Under the pieces are notes generated by a model. It saw only the letters and a list, made by a program, of their open reading frames with translations, did no database searches and was not told where the DNA came from. Shown piece by piece: positions 8,318-16,947 of a stretch of DNA of 64,000 nucleotides; the stretch's first letter is position 1; each line of letters starts with the position of its first letter. Both the position numbers and the translations under genes were made by a program. Origin of the DNA: Rhizobium leguminosarum (GTDB lineage Bacteria; Pseudomonadota; Alphaproteobacteria; Rhizobiales; Rhizobiaceae); assembly GCF_001652265.1 (NCBI RefSeq), contig NZ_LWBS01000109.1:186001-250000 (forward strand), given 5' to 3'.

Positions 8318-10216
8318 ATGCTGTTGAAGATTTCCTACGAGGACGGCAGCGGTCGGGAGGTGATCCCGCTCTCGGCGAACGAGACCTATTTCGTTGGCGA
8401 AAGCAGCACGCTGACGCTGCCCGCCGGCGCGGGCGTCGTGCGGCTGCGCGGCAGCCACGTCTCGTCGCCGCAATTCGTGCTGCGGAAATCGGGCCAGGGC
8501 TGGTCGGTGCAGCATCACGGCCGCAACCCGACGCGCGTCGACGATCAGCCGCTTCGAGCCGGCACGCCGGTTGCGGTTTCGGCCGGCATGTCGATCTGGG
8601 TGCCGAACGTCACGATCGAGCTCGTCGAGCCGGCCGCCGCGCCCGTAGCGGTCACGCAGTTTCCCGATCAGGAACGCGTGCTCGCCTTGCAGATGGAAAT
8701 TCACGAGCGCCTGCTGAAGGACACGCAGTATGACCGGCTGGTGAAATCCTCCGATTTCGGCCGCGAGGAGACGCGCACCCGTATCCGCGAGCGTCTCGAC
8801 ATGTTCATCAAGGAGGCGCTCGACAGCGCGCCACAGGATCTCGTCATCCTCGTCATCAAGAACGCCGTCTATCGGTGGCTGGCAAAACGCATCGCCCGCA
8901 CGGGCCGGCGTGACGCCTCGTCGAATGCCGCAAGCCTCTCGCGTGAGGAGCAGGACAATCGCCGCCTCTTCGACGTCGGCAAGGCGCTGATTTCGGCCCT
9001 GCAGCTTAAGCTGAACTTTGAATCCACCCGCTCGGACTTCGCCCAGCTCGACACGCGGTTCAGCGCCGCTTTCCAGTCCCGGCAGGCTCTTTTCAACGCC
9101 GGCGACCGCTACGAGATCGCCCATATGCACCTGCGCTCCAATATCGAGGAGCTGATGTATCGCTGGGGGACGATCTCCGAGCTGATGGATCTCGACGTCA
9201 TCTCGGAAATCATGGTGACGCGCTATGACGAGATCTACGTCGAAAAATTCGGCCTGCTGGAACGCTACCCCTTCGCCTTCGCCAATGAGCGGCAGTTGAT
9301 GAAGGTGATCGAGCGCATCGCCGTCGATTCCAACCGCTCGATCAACGAAAGCGAGGCGATGGCCGACTTCCGAATGCCGGATGGCTCGCGCGTCAACGCC
9401 GTCATTCCGCCGCTGGCGGTCAAGGGCGCTTGCCTCACCATCCGCAAGTTCGGCGGCAAGTCGCGGCTCGATATCAGCAAGCTGGTGACCGCCGGCGCGC
9501 TCAGCGAGCCGATGCGCGCCTTCCTCGAGGCGGCCGTGCGCTCGCGCAAGAACATCGTCGTCTCAGGCGGCACCGGCTCCGGCAAGACGACCCTGCTGAA
9601 CAGCCTGTCGCAGTTCATCCCGGTCGGCGAGCGCGTAGTTGCCGTCGAGGACACGTCGGAACTGCAGCTTGACGGCATCCATGTCGTCTACCTGCAATCG
9701 CGGCCGAAGACGGCGGAGTCCGAGACCAGCGTCACCATCCGCGACCTCGTGCGAAACGCGCTACGCATGCGGCCCGACCGCATCATCGTCGGCGAGTGCC
9801 GTGGAGCCGAGGCGATCGACATGCTGCAGGCGATGAACACCGGCCATGCCGGCTCGATGACGACGGCGCATGCCAACACGCCGCAGGACATGATGACCCG
9901 CCTGGAGGTGATGGTGCTGCAGGGGCAGAGCTCGCTGCCTGTCATGGCGATCCGTCAGCAGATCGTTGCCGCTGTCGAGCTCGTCGTGCAGCTGAACCGG
10001 CTGGCGAACGGGCGGCGCGCCGTCACCGAGATATCAGAGGTGATCGGCATCGATCCGGATACCGGCCTCATCATCGTCGAGCCGATCTTCAATCTCGTCG
10101 GCCGCGCCGGCGGCGAGGCCGTGCATGCCTTCACCGGCTACCTGCCGAGCTTCGTCGCCGAGCTCGTCGAGTTCAACGACGACGGCGAGATCGAGAAACT
10201 GGACATGTTCGTCTAG
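8318..10216 (+). CDS. cpaF: CpaF-type ATPase with N-terminal FHA-like domain
   Basis: 632 residues. Residues 1-105 look like a forkhead-associated-type beta sandwich (YFVGESSTLTLP, RGSHVSSPQF, GRNPTRVDDQPLRAG), then a linker and a complete CpaF ATPase with Walker A GGTGSGKTT (about 417-425), VEDTSELQL, RMRPDRIIVGECRG and TAHANTPQDM. CpaF proteins power Tad pilus assembly; the FHA-like fusion suggests recruitment by, or control through, a phosphothreonine partner. The start is 20 bases after cpaB. This is the second CpaF ATPase of the locus. Confidence 0.9.
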   Translation: MLLKISYEDGSGREVIPLSANETYFVGESSTLTLPAGAGVVRLRGSHVSSPQFVLRKSGQGWSVQHHGRNPTRVDDQPLRAGTPVAVSAGMSIWVPNVTIELVEPAAAPVAVTQFPDQERVLALQMEIHERLLKDTQYDRLVKSSDFGREETRTRIRERLDMFIKEALDSAPQDLVILVIKNAVYRWLAKRIARTGRRDASSNAASLSREEQDNRRLFDVGKALISALQLKLNFESTRSDFAQLDTRFSAAFQSRQALFNAGDRYEIAHMHLRSNIEELMYRWGTISELMDLDVISEIMVTRYDEIYVEKFGLLERYPFAFANERQLMKVIERIAVDSNRSINESEAMADFRMPDGSRVNAVIPPLAVKGACLTIRKFGGKSRLDISKLVTAGALSEPMRAFLEAAVRSRKNIVVSGGTGSGKTTLLNSLSQFIPVGERVVAVEDTSELQLDGIHVVYLQSRPKTAESETSVTIRDLVRNALRMRPDRIIVGECRGAEAIDMLQAMNTGHAGSMTTAHANTPQDMMTRLEVMVLQGQSSLPVMAIRQQIVAAVELVVQLNRLANGRRAVTEISEVIGIDPDTGLIIVEPIFNLVGRAGGEAVHAFTGYLPSFVAELVEFNDDGEIEKLDMFV

Positions 10217-10252
10217 AGCGGTTCCAGAACCGCTCTAGACTTTTGTTTTTAC
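10213..10252 (+). terminator. Stem-loop with T-rich tail inside the tad operon
   Basis: A perfect 12-bp inverted repeat (10213-10224 and 10227-10238) includes the ATPase stop codon and is followed by ACTTTTGTTTTTA. This looks like an intrinsic terminator or attenuator between the ATPase and tadB, which would lower expression of the downstream genes unless read through or re-initiated. Confidence 0.5.
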
Positions 10253-10297
10253 GCAATTCAGGACGGAAACCGCTTCGCACTTTTCCTGGAATTGCTC
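10252..10297. repeat. Rhizobial intergenic repeat with imperfect palindrome
   Basis: GCAATTCAGGA at the left end pairs with TCCTGGAATTGC at the right end with one bulge, around ACCGCTTCGCAC. I recognise this as a common intergenic repeat of Rhizobium genomes, from memory rather than a search. It sits between two genes of one operon. Confidence 0.5.
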
Positions 10298-10310
10298 TGA
10301 GGGGGACGCC

Positions 10311-11174
10311 ATGGATATCAGCATTCTGCAGATTTTTACGGTCGCCCTCGGCGCGGTCACAGCGGGGCTGCTTGTCTGGGGCGCGCCGGTGCGCTGGCCG
10401 GCGCCGCTGCTGCGTGCCACCGAGCGTGACATTGCGCTCGCCAGCGAGGCAGCACAGGTCTTCGGGCGCGATGCCGTTCCGCCCTATACGATGATCCTCG
10501 CCTACGGCATCACGGCGATCGTCGTCTTCGTGGTGATCTCACTGATCTTCGGGCCGATCTTCGGCTTTGTCATCGCCATCCCGGTCGCGATCTTCCTCCC
10601 CAAGGGCGTGATCCGTTATTTTCTGCAGCGCCGCTGGCTGCAGATCGAATCGCAGCTTCCCTACGCCGTCGACCAGATCGTCTCGGCGGTGCGCACCGGC
10701 AAGCCGCTCGCCATCGCCGTCAATGCGGTGGCCGATACCGGCCAGATGCCGGCCTCGCGCGAATTCGAGCGCATTGCCCGCGAACAGAAGCTCGGCATCG
10801 GCCTGGTCGAGGCGCTCGACCGCCACGGCCGCAACGTGCCGAGCCTGCATTTCAAGATGGTCGATGCGGCCCTCGGTCTCTTTGCCCGCCAGGGCGGCGA
10901 CATTTCCGAACCGCTGACGGAAATGTCGAAATCCTTCAAGGAAATCTGGAAGCTCGATCAGAAGATCACGACCTCGTCGTCGCAGGCGCGCATGAATTTC
11001 CGCGTCGTCAACGGCGGTGCGCTGTTCATGATCCTGATGATCTTCTTCGGCCAGCCTGAACTGATCGATAAGGTGTTCGGCAACGCCATCGGCATCGTCA
11101 TCGCGATCGTCGGCGCCATTCTCTATGCCACCGGTTTCTTCTGGATGCGCTCGATGATGAAGGTGTCGGTATGA
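10311..11174 (+). CDS. tadB: Tad secretion platform protein TadB
   Basis: 287 residues, GspF/TadB family inner-membrane platform protein. It has N-terminal helices, a cytoplasmic domain with QLPYAVDQIVSAVRTGKPLAIAV and the late PEPLTEMSKSFKEIW-like region, then two C-terminal helices. It pairs with TadC to form the platform moved by the CpaF ATPase. The stop overlaps the tadC start by four bases. Confidence 0.85.
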   Translation: MDISILQIFTVALGAVTAGLLVWGAPVRWPAPLLRATERDIALASEAAQVFGRDAVPPYTMILAYGITAIVVFVVISLIFGPIFGFVIAIPVAIFLPKGVIRYFLQRRWLQIESQLPYAVDQIVSAVRTGKPLAIAVNAVADTGQMPASREFERIAREQKLGIGLVEALDRHGRNVPSLHFKMVDAALGLFARQGGDISEPLTEMSKSFKEIWKLDQKITTSSSQARMNFRVVNGGALFMILMIFFGQPELIDKVFGNAIGIVIAIVGAILYATGFFWMRSMMKVSV

Positions 11175-12076
11175 TATCTCAGATACCTCTTGGCCTCATC
11201 GCCGTCGTCTTTGCCGGGATCACCGCCGCGCTGTTCGTCTGGTGGATCGGCGATCTGCTCGGCAGCATTCAGGTGGTGCGCCGGTCCGCCGGCGGCGATG
11301 GTCCGCCGCCGAATATCGTCGACAGCATCGGCATGCGCACCCCGGTCGAATTCGTGCTGTCGCATTTCGAGCAGCTCCTGGCCGATTACGGCGCGCAACT
11401 CGAGCAGAAGCTGATCTATGCCGGCCGGCCCTTCGGCGGCGTCACGGGGCGGGAATATATCGCGCTTCTCGTGGTCTTAAGCCTCTTCGGTTTCGTCGTG
11501 CTCGGCCTGCTGTTCGGCATTGCCAGCGGCAGCCTGATCGGCGGCCTGGTGGCCGGGCTGATCCTCGGCCTGATCCCCGCCATCTATTTCTGGGTCGTCG
11601 CCGACGACAAGGCGCAGGACCGCAAGGAACGCATTTCGCGCGAATTTCCCTACTTCCTCGATCTCGTCGTCATGACGCAGCAGGCGCAGGCGACGCTGCC
11701 GGAAAGCCTGAGACTTTATGCCGAGGCCGCACCCGGCACCGTCATGAGCGAGGAGATCGAACAGACGCTGAAGGACGTGGCGCTCGGCACCGGCATGATC
11801 GAGGCGTTGCAGCGGCTGGAGCGCCGCATGACCGCCGAGGAGGTCATCCGCGTCATCCGCGCCGTGATCCAGGGCGAAGTCGAGGGCAGCAACCGCGTCG
11901 AGCTGTTGCGCGAACATGCGCGCGACCTGCGCTTCCGCCGCTGGGAAAAGGCCGACAGGGCCAGTGAAAAGCTGAAGGCCAAGATCGTCATGCCGGCGAT
12001 GATGATCGTCGTGTCGATCCTGCTTCTGGTGCTGGCGCCGGCAATTGTCGAGATGATGTCGAGTGGGATGTTCTGA
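11171..12076 (+). CDS. tadC: Tad secretion platform protein TadC
   Basis: 301 residues, second GspF-type platform protein. N-terminal helix, a Gly-rich double helix (VVLSLFGFVVLGLLFGIASG), the family segment REFPYFLDLVVMTQQAQATLPES and a C-terminal helix IVMPAMMIVVSILLLVLAP. Its start overlaps tadB. Confidence 0.87.
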   Translation: MISQIPLGLIAVVFAGITAALFVWWIGDLLGSIQVVRRSAGGDGPPPNIVDSIGMRTPVEFVLSHFEQLLADYGAQLEQKLIYAGRPFGGVTGREYIALLVVLSLFGFVVLGLLFGIASGSLIGGLVAGLILGLIPAIYFWVVADDKAQDRKERISREFPYFLDLVVMTQQAQATLPESLRLYAEAAPGTVMSEEIEQTLKDVALGTGMIEALQRLERRMTAEEVIRVIRAVIQGEVEGSNRVELLREHARDLRFRRWEKADRASEKLKAKIVMPAMMIVVSILLLVLAPAIVEMMSSGMF

Positions 12077-12078
12077 TC

Positions 12079-12957
12079 ATGGCCTTTTTTTCCTTCTTTC
12101 GCGGAAACAAACCAAGCCTTCTGCAGACCGGTCCCGGCGGCCAGAGCCGCAGCCACGTGCTCGACCGGCCGGAGATGTCGATCGGCCGGGCTGCTAATGC
12201 CGATATCGTCGTCGACGATCCGTTCTTGGCGCCGATCCATGCGCGCATCGAGCGGCAGAGCGACGGCGGCTTCATCATTCGCCGCATGGGACTGAACCCG
12301 ATCATGCTGCGCGGCGAAGCGCTGTTGCAGACGGCTTCACTGAAAGCAGGCGACAGCTTCCGGCTAGGCAAGGACGTCGAATTCCAATTCGTCGTCAAGG
12401 CCGCCGCCAAGGAAGCGCCGAAGAAGGAGGCTTTAAAGGCAAGTGATGGCAAGCCGAAGAAGTCGCTCCTCAAACAGCCGGCCTTCCTGGCCGGCATGGG
12501 TGTCGCCTATCTCGCCACCGTCGGCATCATCGGCTACGTGATCCTGTCCGGCGGCAGCAGCGCGGAAACTGGCCCGACGGCAGAGCGCATCAATGCGGAA
12601 GCGGCCCGCATTCCGACATGCATCAAGAATGCCCGGCGCATGCGTGAGGTTTCCGAGCAAAGTTTCAACGGCGCCGTCGGCGGCCGCGTCGGCAGGGATG
12701 GCGAGGCAACCTATGCCGCCCTTTCGCTGGCAGCCGAACCATCGGAAGACGCCGCACTGGCAAAGGCCGCTGAACCGATCGTCGAGGCCTACAAGCGCAC
12801 GGCCCTTGCCGCCCTTGCCTCGGAAAACCGCGGCAACAACACGCTGGCGCGGAGCCTCTACCAGCAGACCTACGATCTCGTCCCCGACATCAACTGCTCG
12901 GCCGCGCGCTTCGCGCTGCAGCGCCGTGCCGCCACGAAGCCGCCAGCGCGGCGCTGA
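12079..12957 (+). CDS. Membrane FHA-domain protein
   Basis: 292 residues. The N-terminal FHA domain shows the canonical pattern: MSIGRAANADIVVDDPFLAP then IHARIERQSDGGFIIRR and LRGEALLQ. A Lys-rich linker leads to one membrane helix (about residues 133-157) and a periplasmic domain of about 130 residues ending CSAARFALQRRAATKPPARR. FHA domains bind phosphothreonine, so this is a candidate signalling or docking subunit of the Tad-like system. It is two bases after tadC. The last 106 bases are duplicated at 17304. Confidence 0.85.
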   Translation: MAFFSFFRGNKPSLLQTGPGGQSRSHVLDRPEMSIGRAANADIVVDDPFLAPIHARIERQSDGGFIIRRMGLNPIMLRGEALLQTASLKAGDSFRLGKDVEFQFVVKAAAKEAPKKEALKASDGKPKKSLLKQPAFLAGMGVAYLATVGIIGYVILSGGSSAETGPTAERINAEAARIPTCIKNARRMREVSEQSFNGAVGGRVGRDGEATYAALSLAAEPSEDAALAKAAEPIVEAYKRTALAALASENRGNNTLARSLYQQTYDLVPDINCSAARFALQRRAATKPPARR

Positions 12958-12960
12958 TCG
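12852..12960. repeat. Direct repeat, copy 1 (3' end of FHA gene)
   Basis: 109 bases matching 17304-17412 with five differences. All five fall at third codon positions and are silent in the FHA reading frame. The two copies bracket the three polysaccharide genes. Confidence 0.9.
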
Positions 12961-13059
12961 ACGACATAAGCGCGTCCAAGCGGTTTGCTGCAAGACGAGC
13001 AGTTGACCGACCATTCGCAGCGCACCCCATGCATTTAAGTGCGTAGGCCGACGCAGAAG

Positions 13060-14163
13060 TTATCGAGCTCGACGGGTCCGCGTAGCCATGGTTTTGTCAA
13101 CGAGACGAGCGGCCACATATGCGAAACATACGACTGCGGTGAGAAACAGGCAGAACGCAAGAGGGCCATTCAATCCGATCGCTCCTGCAACAGGCTTGAA
13201 AACACCGACCGCACCTCGGTGTAAGATGTAGACAGGATAGGAGAGGTACCCAACCCACGTCGCCAACGCCTCTGCTTTTGCAGGCATCTCCAAAAAGAGG
13301 CCAAGCATCACGATGAGCGGCGCCAAGGCCATCGCGAACATCAAGTCGTAGTAAGGCCGCAGCACGACAGGAACCGGCGCCGCAATGCAAATCATCAGAA
13401 GGAGGCATGGCACAATGGCCGCCCAGCCCTTCCTCCAAGCGGGCATGCCGCCGCATAAACGGCTTATCACGACCCCTGCGCTAAATGAAAACATCACCCT
13501 TGGCAGACCGCCTATCGCTGAAGGCCATTCCCAGCCAATATTCAACATGCCGTATTTAAGACCGACAAAAACCAAACATGCAGCCGAGACCAATACAACT
13601 CCGCAGAGGGCTCGGATAGAGAGCCGAAAAAGCCACAGGGCGAAGACTATATTCACCAACAGTTCCCAGAACATCGACCACGCTGGACCGTTGATTGGAA
13701 ACATTCCTTGCATCGGATTTGCTTGAAGGAAATACATTGGGCTGGGCAGAAAGAACGTGTTCGCAGTCGTCGACGCCAGCAGGTCGATAACACTTTGATC
13801 TCTCAGCCCCCAGCTTGTTAACAGAATAATCTGTATGAGGCCGACCAGAATTCCGATCAAATAGAGCGGATAAAGACGCTTAATGCGGGCCGCCATAAAC
13901 GACTGGAACAGCAGACCGCGAGAGAGCCGTTTTCCGTAAATATCTGCGATAATAAATCCGCTGAGAACGAAGAAAAAATCGACTGCCAGATAGGCTGAAG
14001 GCGCATAGCTCTCCCGGAAATGTGTAGCAACAACACAAATAGCGGCAAATCCGCGCATTGCATCGAGCGTATAGTAACGGTTGCGGTCGGCAACCGAGAC
14101 TCTTACATCGTCCATCGCCGGTGGCGAATAACCGCGGTCGAAGCTAGTCATCTTATGGATCAT
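13060..14163 (-). CDS. Acyltransferase family 3 (OafA/NodX-like)
   Basis: 367 residues with about ten membrane helices. The family signature is at the start: YTLDAMRGFAAICVVATHF (Arg and catalytic His) then YLAVDFFFVLSGFIIADIY. Such enzymes O-acetylate or succinylate surface polysaccharides. It is in a lower-GC stretch with a flippase and a pyruvyl-transferase-like gene on the same strand, so it probably modifies the same glycan. An alternative start is the Met five codons in (14151). Confidence 0.88.
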   Translation of the reverse strand: MIHKMTSFDRGYSPPAMDDVRVSVADRNRYYTLDAMRGFAAICVVATHFRESYAPSAYLAVDFFFVLSGFIIADIYGKRLSRGLLFQSFMAARIKRLYPLYLIGILVGLIQIILLTSWGLRDQSVIDLLASTTANTFFLPSPMYFLQANPMQGMFPINGPAWSMFWELLVNIVFALWLFRLSIRALCGVVLVSAACLVFVGLKYGMLNIGWEWPSAIGGLPRVMFSFSAGVVISRLCGGMPAWRKGWAAIVPCLLLMICIAAPVPVVLRPYYDLMFAMALAPLIVMLGLFLEMPAKAEALATWVGYLSYPVYILHRGAVGVFKPVAGAIGLNGPLAFCLFLTAVVCFAYVAARLVDKTMATRTRRAR

Positions 14164-14306
14164 CCTATTACGCGTTTGCGTCTGAGAGGCGTTCGGATGC
14201 GGTGGATGAGAACGTCACCGAAGCGACGTTCTCATAATTTCAGATGACGGCTTGAGCGCCAGAGCATTCAAATCGCGACACAGGTCTATGCGCCAGGGCC
14301 GGAAAA

Positions 14307-15821
14307 TCATGCAGGGTTGGCAACTCCACCCCTATTGATCTTGCGCTGCCGTGCCTGCTTTATACTGCCGATCAAGACATTTAAACGAGCTCTGCACAGA
14401 ACGAATATCAGGCCGCAGTAAACCATGCCGCCAGCGAGGATTTCCGCCGCCAAGCGTGGATACGGGGACCAAAGAATGAGCAATTCGTGGAGGAGGAAAA
14501 TGACCACAACCATTCCCGCACAGGCTATCGTAGGCCGCAGAAATTGCGCCAGATATGCCGGGATACTCAGCTCTATATGCTGCGAAACCTTCCAGCTGGT
14601 GATCGGCCAAAACAACAGAACTTCGATCATTATGGCGAAAACAACCGTCGTGACACCATAAGGATAGAGAATTGCGATCGTCAGGAGTGTGAGGAGGTTT
14701 CGTGCCAGCTGGTAGTAAAACCACCAATCCATCTCTCCCTGGCTCTTGATCAAGGATGCCTGAACGTAGCCGATCCCAGCCATCAATCCTATGACGCAGT
14801 AGAACCGAACGGGCCAAACGGCCGCGATCCAATGTGCACCGAAAATCGTCGTGATCGCATCATCGGCAACGGCGGCAAGGCCAATGAATACGGGGTAGGA
14901 CACCAGAGCGCAGCCAAACGTTGCCATGAGAAATGCTTCTCGCACTTTCTTCGGATCGGCTCGTAATGAAGAAAGCAAGACGTGCGTGACAGATGTTAAA
15001 CCCCCGGCGATAACGTTGTTGATCATATCAAACAAGCGCTTGGAAAAGTTATAGATCCCGAGCGCTGCCGGGCTCAAGAGCACCCCAATGAGCAAGTTGT
15101 CCAAGCTCATCGTCTGTAAAAACCGAGTGCCGGATGCAAAGAATCCATAGTGAAGGAGCTCGTTGAGGCTTGCTCGCTTCAGGTGAAGCCCGGGCCGCCA
15201 CCCGGCACCCCAGAAAGCGGCGCCGCATGATGCCGCTGTGGCCGCGATCTGTGCAATCGCAAGCCCCCACAAGCCGAAACCCGCGAGAACCAAAACAAGG
15301 CAAATGCAGGCAGAAGTGATGGTAGCAATCACAGTGCGGACGGCTACCAGATGAAACGACATCTTCCTATTGACAATTGCATTCGGAACGACGGCCGTGA
15401 AGTCGAAGAAAACCTTCAATCCCATGATGTAAATCAGGGGTGTGATCTGCTCATGCCCCACATAGGCCGCGATCGGCGAAGCGGCTATGCACAAAGCGCC
15501 ATAGATCAAAAATGAAAAAGCGAGCGAAAGCAGGAATATCGTATCCAGATGGCTGCGCCTGATTTCGGCTTTTTGTATGATCGCTTCGCCAAATGCCGTT
15601 GGTCCAAAGCTGCCCGCAAACGACACAATGCTGAATGCCAGCGCGACAAGACCGAAATCCTGGGGCTGGAGAACGCGAGACGTCACCACAAAAACAGCGA
15701 AGGTCAGAACTGTCGGAATAAGCGTGCTCAGCGCCGACCAGAAAGCGCCCCTTACGGCTGCGGCGGATCGGTTCTCACTGACATGGCTGAATAGAATATC
15801 GTCGTCTCGTAAAACCGACAA
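14307..15821 (-). CDS. Polysaccharide flippase (Wzx/MOP superfamily)
   Basis: 504 residues with 12-14 predicted membrane helices. Typical polysaccharide-exporter features include VTSRVLQPQDFGLVALAFSI near the N-terminus and EAIIQKAEI. It would move lipid-linked oligosaccharide units across the inner membrane. It lies between the acyltransferase and the pyruvyl-transferase-like gene, all transcribed leftward. Codon use is less GC-rich than the tad genes, consistent with an acquired surface-glycan cassette. Confidence 0.88.
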   Translation of the reverse strand: MSVLRDDDILFSHVSENRSAAAVRGAFWSALSTLIPTVLTFAVFVVTSRVLQPQDFGLVALAFSIVSFAGSFGPTAFGEAIIQKAEIRRSHLDTIFLLSLAFSFLIYGALCIAASPIAAYVGHEQITPLIYIMGLKVFFDFTAVVPNAIVNRKMSFHLVAVRTVIATITSACICLVLVLAGFGLWGLAIAQIAATAASCGAAFWGAGWRPGLHLKRASLNELLHYGFFASGTRFLQTMSLDNLLIGVLLSPAALGIYNFSKRLFDMINNVIAGGLTSVTHVLLSSLRADPKKVREAFLMATFGCALVSYPVFIGLAAVADDAITTIFGAHWIAAVWPVRFYCVIGLMAGIGYVQASLIKSQGEMDWWFYYQLARNLLTLLTIAILYPYGVTTVVFAIMIEVLLFWPITSWKVSQHIELSIPAYLAQFLRPTIACAGMVVVIFLLHELLILWSPYPRLAAEILAGGMVYCGLIFVLCRARLNVLIGSIKQARQRKINRGGVANPA

Positions 15822-15840
15822 AGTGAGCTCCTACCGGGAA

Positions 15841-16947
15841 TCAGGCTGTAGAGGGTTGAGGTACTAGATCGGGGGCGGGAATAGCGGGACTTGGATTTAT
15901 GGGTTTACTCGACTTGTACCAAGTTCCTGCCATCTCATACGGCAGGCGAGACATTGCTGCTAAAAGCTCACCGGGATTTGTCGCTTTCTCCACCAGAGGG
16001 CTATCGCCAGTCTGGCTATCGATGACGTCGTGTAGATTGCTTCCGTCCCTCGCAACCGCGATATGCGGCTTATTCAGCAAAAGACAGAGAATATGGCCGT
16101 GTAGATGATTGGTGATGATCCGTTGCGCGCCGGACAGGATCTTCACGCCGTAATCGACATATCGAGCCGCGACATCCTCACGATGTTGGGCGATCATCTC
16201 TGTGCGGCTAAAGCCATGCCGCAACGCCGACTTGACGACGCTCGACTTGCGCATCTGCGACAAACTATTTGGACCGTTGATCCAATTGGTGAGAGGTCCA
16301 TCAACGATCGCTCGCGCTTTGGCTATATCAACTTCGTCCTCTCCAAGAGGCTGCATGACATATAATATCCTGAGAGGATCGGCTTCGAACGGTTTCAGCG
16401 TTCCCATGCCGAATGCCGTATCCGGGCCGGCCTCGACATCACAATCGAAGTTGGCTTTCGCTAACTCGAAACTCTGACCATCGCGCGTCATGCAAAAAAA
16501 ATTGCGATGCCTCCCAATCGTATGTTTCGCGTATTCCTTGAGCGACTCGTTCGCGAAATGAATCGTTTGCGGCATCTGAATGATCGTCCGGTCCGGATAT
16601 TTCCACATCAAACGGTAGCGAACATCATCCCTGCCGGTCCGCGCGTCTCCAAAGTCGGTCCAACCACAAATGAATATTGGAGCGTCGCCTGGCGTTGTTT
16701 TTATCTCATCTATACTTTGAGCGGTGCTGCCAGTCAGCACCGGGAGGCGCCCCGTTACTTCGCGCAATACCATCGACAATCCAAGCCAACTCGCGTGATG
16801 TCCAGGATCTTTATTTGATGGAAAGTTCATTATAACGTAAGGCTGTCCACGGCTTACAAATTTCCTTACGATTTCAATCAACTTTTCTTTTTGTCGTCGT
16901 ATTACAACTTCGCCGAGGTGATGCATATACTCAACTTGTATTATCAA
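15841..16947 (-). CDS. Polysaccharide pyruvyl transferase family protein
   Basis: 368 residues. Segments VIMNFPSNKDPGHHASWLGL, FICGWTDFGD, IIQMPQTIHF and the C-terminal SGAQRIITNHLHGHILCLLL are typical of the pyruvyl-transferase fold (WcaK/ExoV relatives). It would attach pyruvate ketal or a related group to an exopolysaccharide. It is first in the leftward-transcribed cassette. The annotated start at 16947 is uncertain because Met residues follow at codons 8 and later. Confidence 0.85.
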   Translation of the reverse strand: MIIQVEYMHHLGEVVIRRQKEKLIEIVRKFVSRGQPYVIMNFPSNKDPGHHASWLGLSMVLREVTGRLPVLTGSTAQSIDEIKTTPGDAPIFICGWTDFGDARTGRDDVRYRLMWKYPDRTIIQMPQTIHFANESLKEYAKHTIGRHRNFFCMTRDGQSFELAKANFDCDVEAGPDTAFGMGTLKPFEADPLRILYVMQPLGEDEVDIAKARAIVDGPLTNWINGPNSLSQMRKSSVVKSALRHGFSRTEMIAQHREDVAARYVDYGVKILSGAQRIITNHLHGHILCLLLNKPHIAVARDGSNLHDVIDSQTGDSPLVEKATNPGELLAAMSRLPYEMAGTWYKSSKPINPSPAIPAPDLVPQPSTA

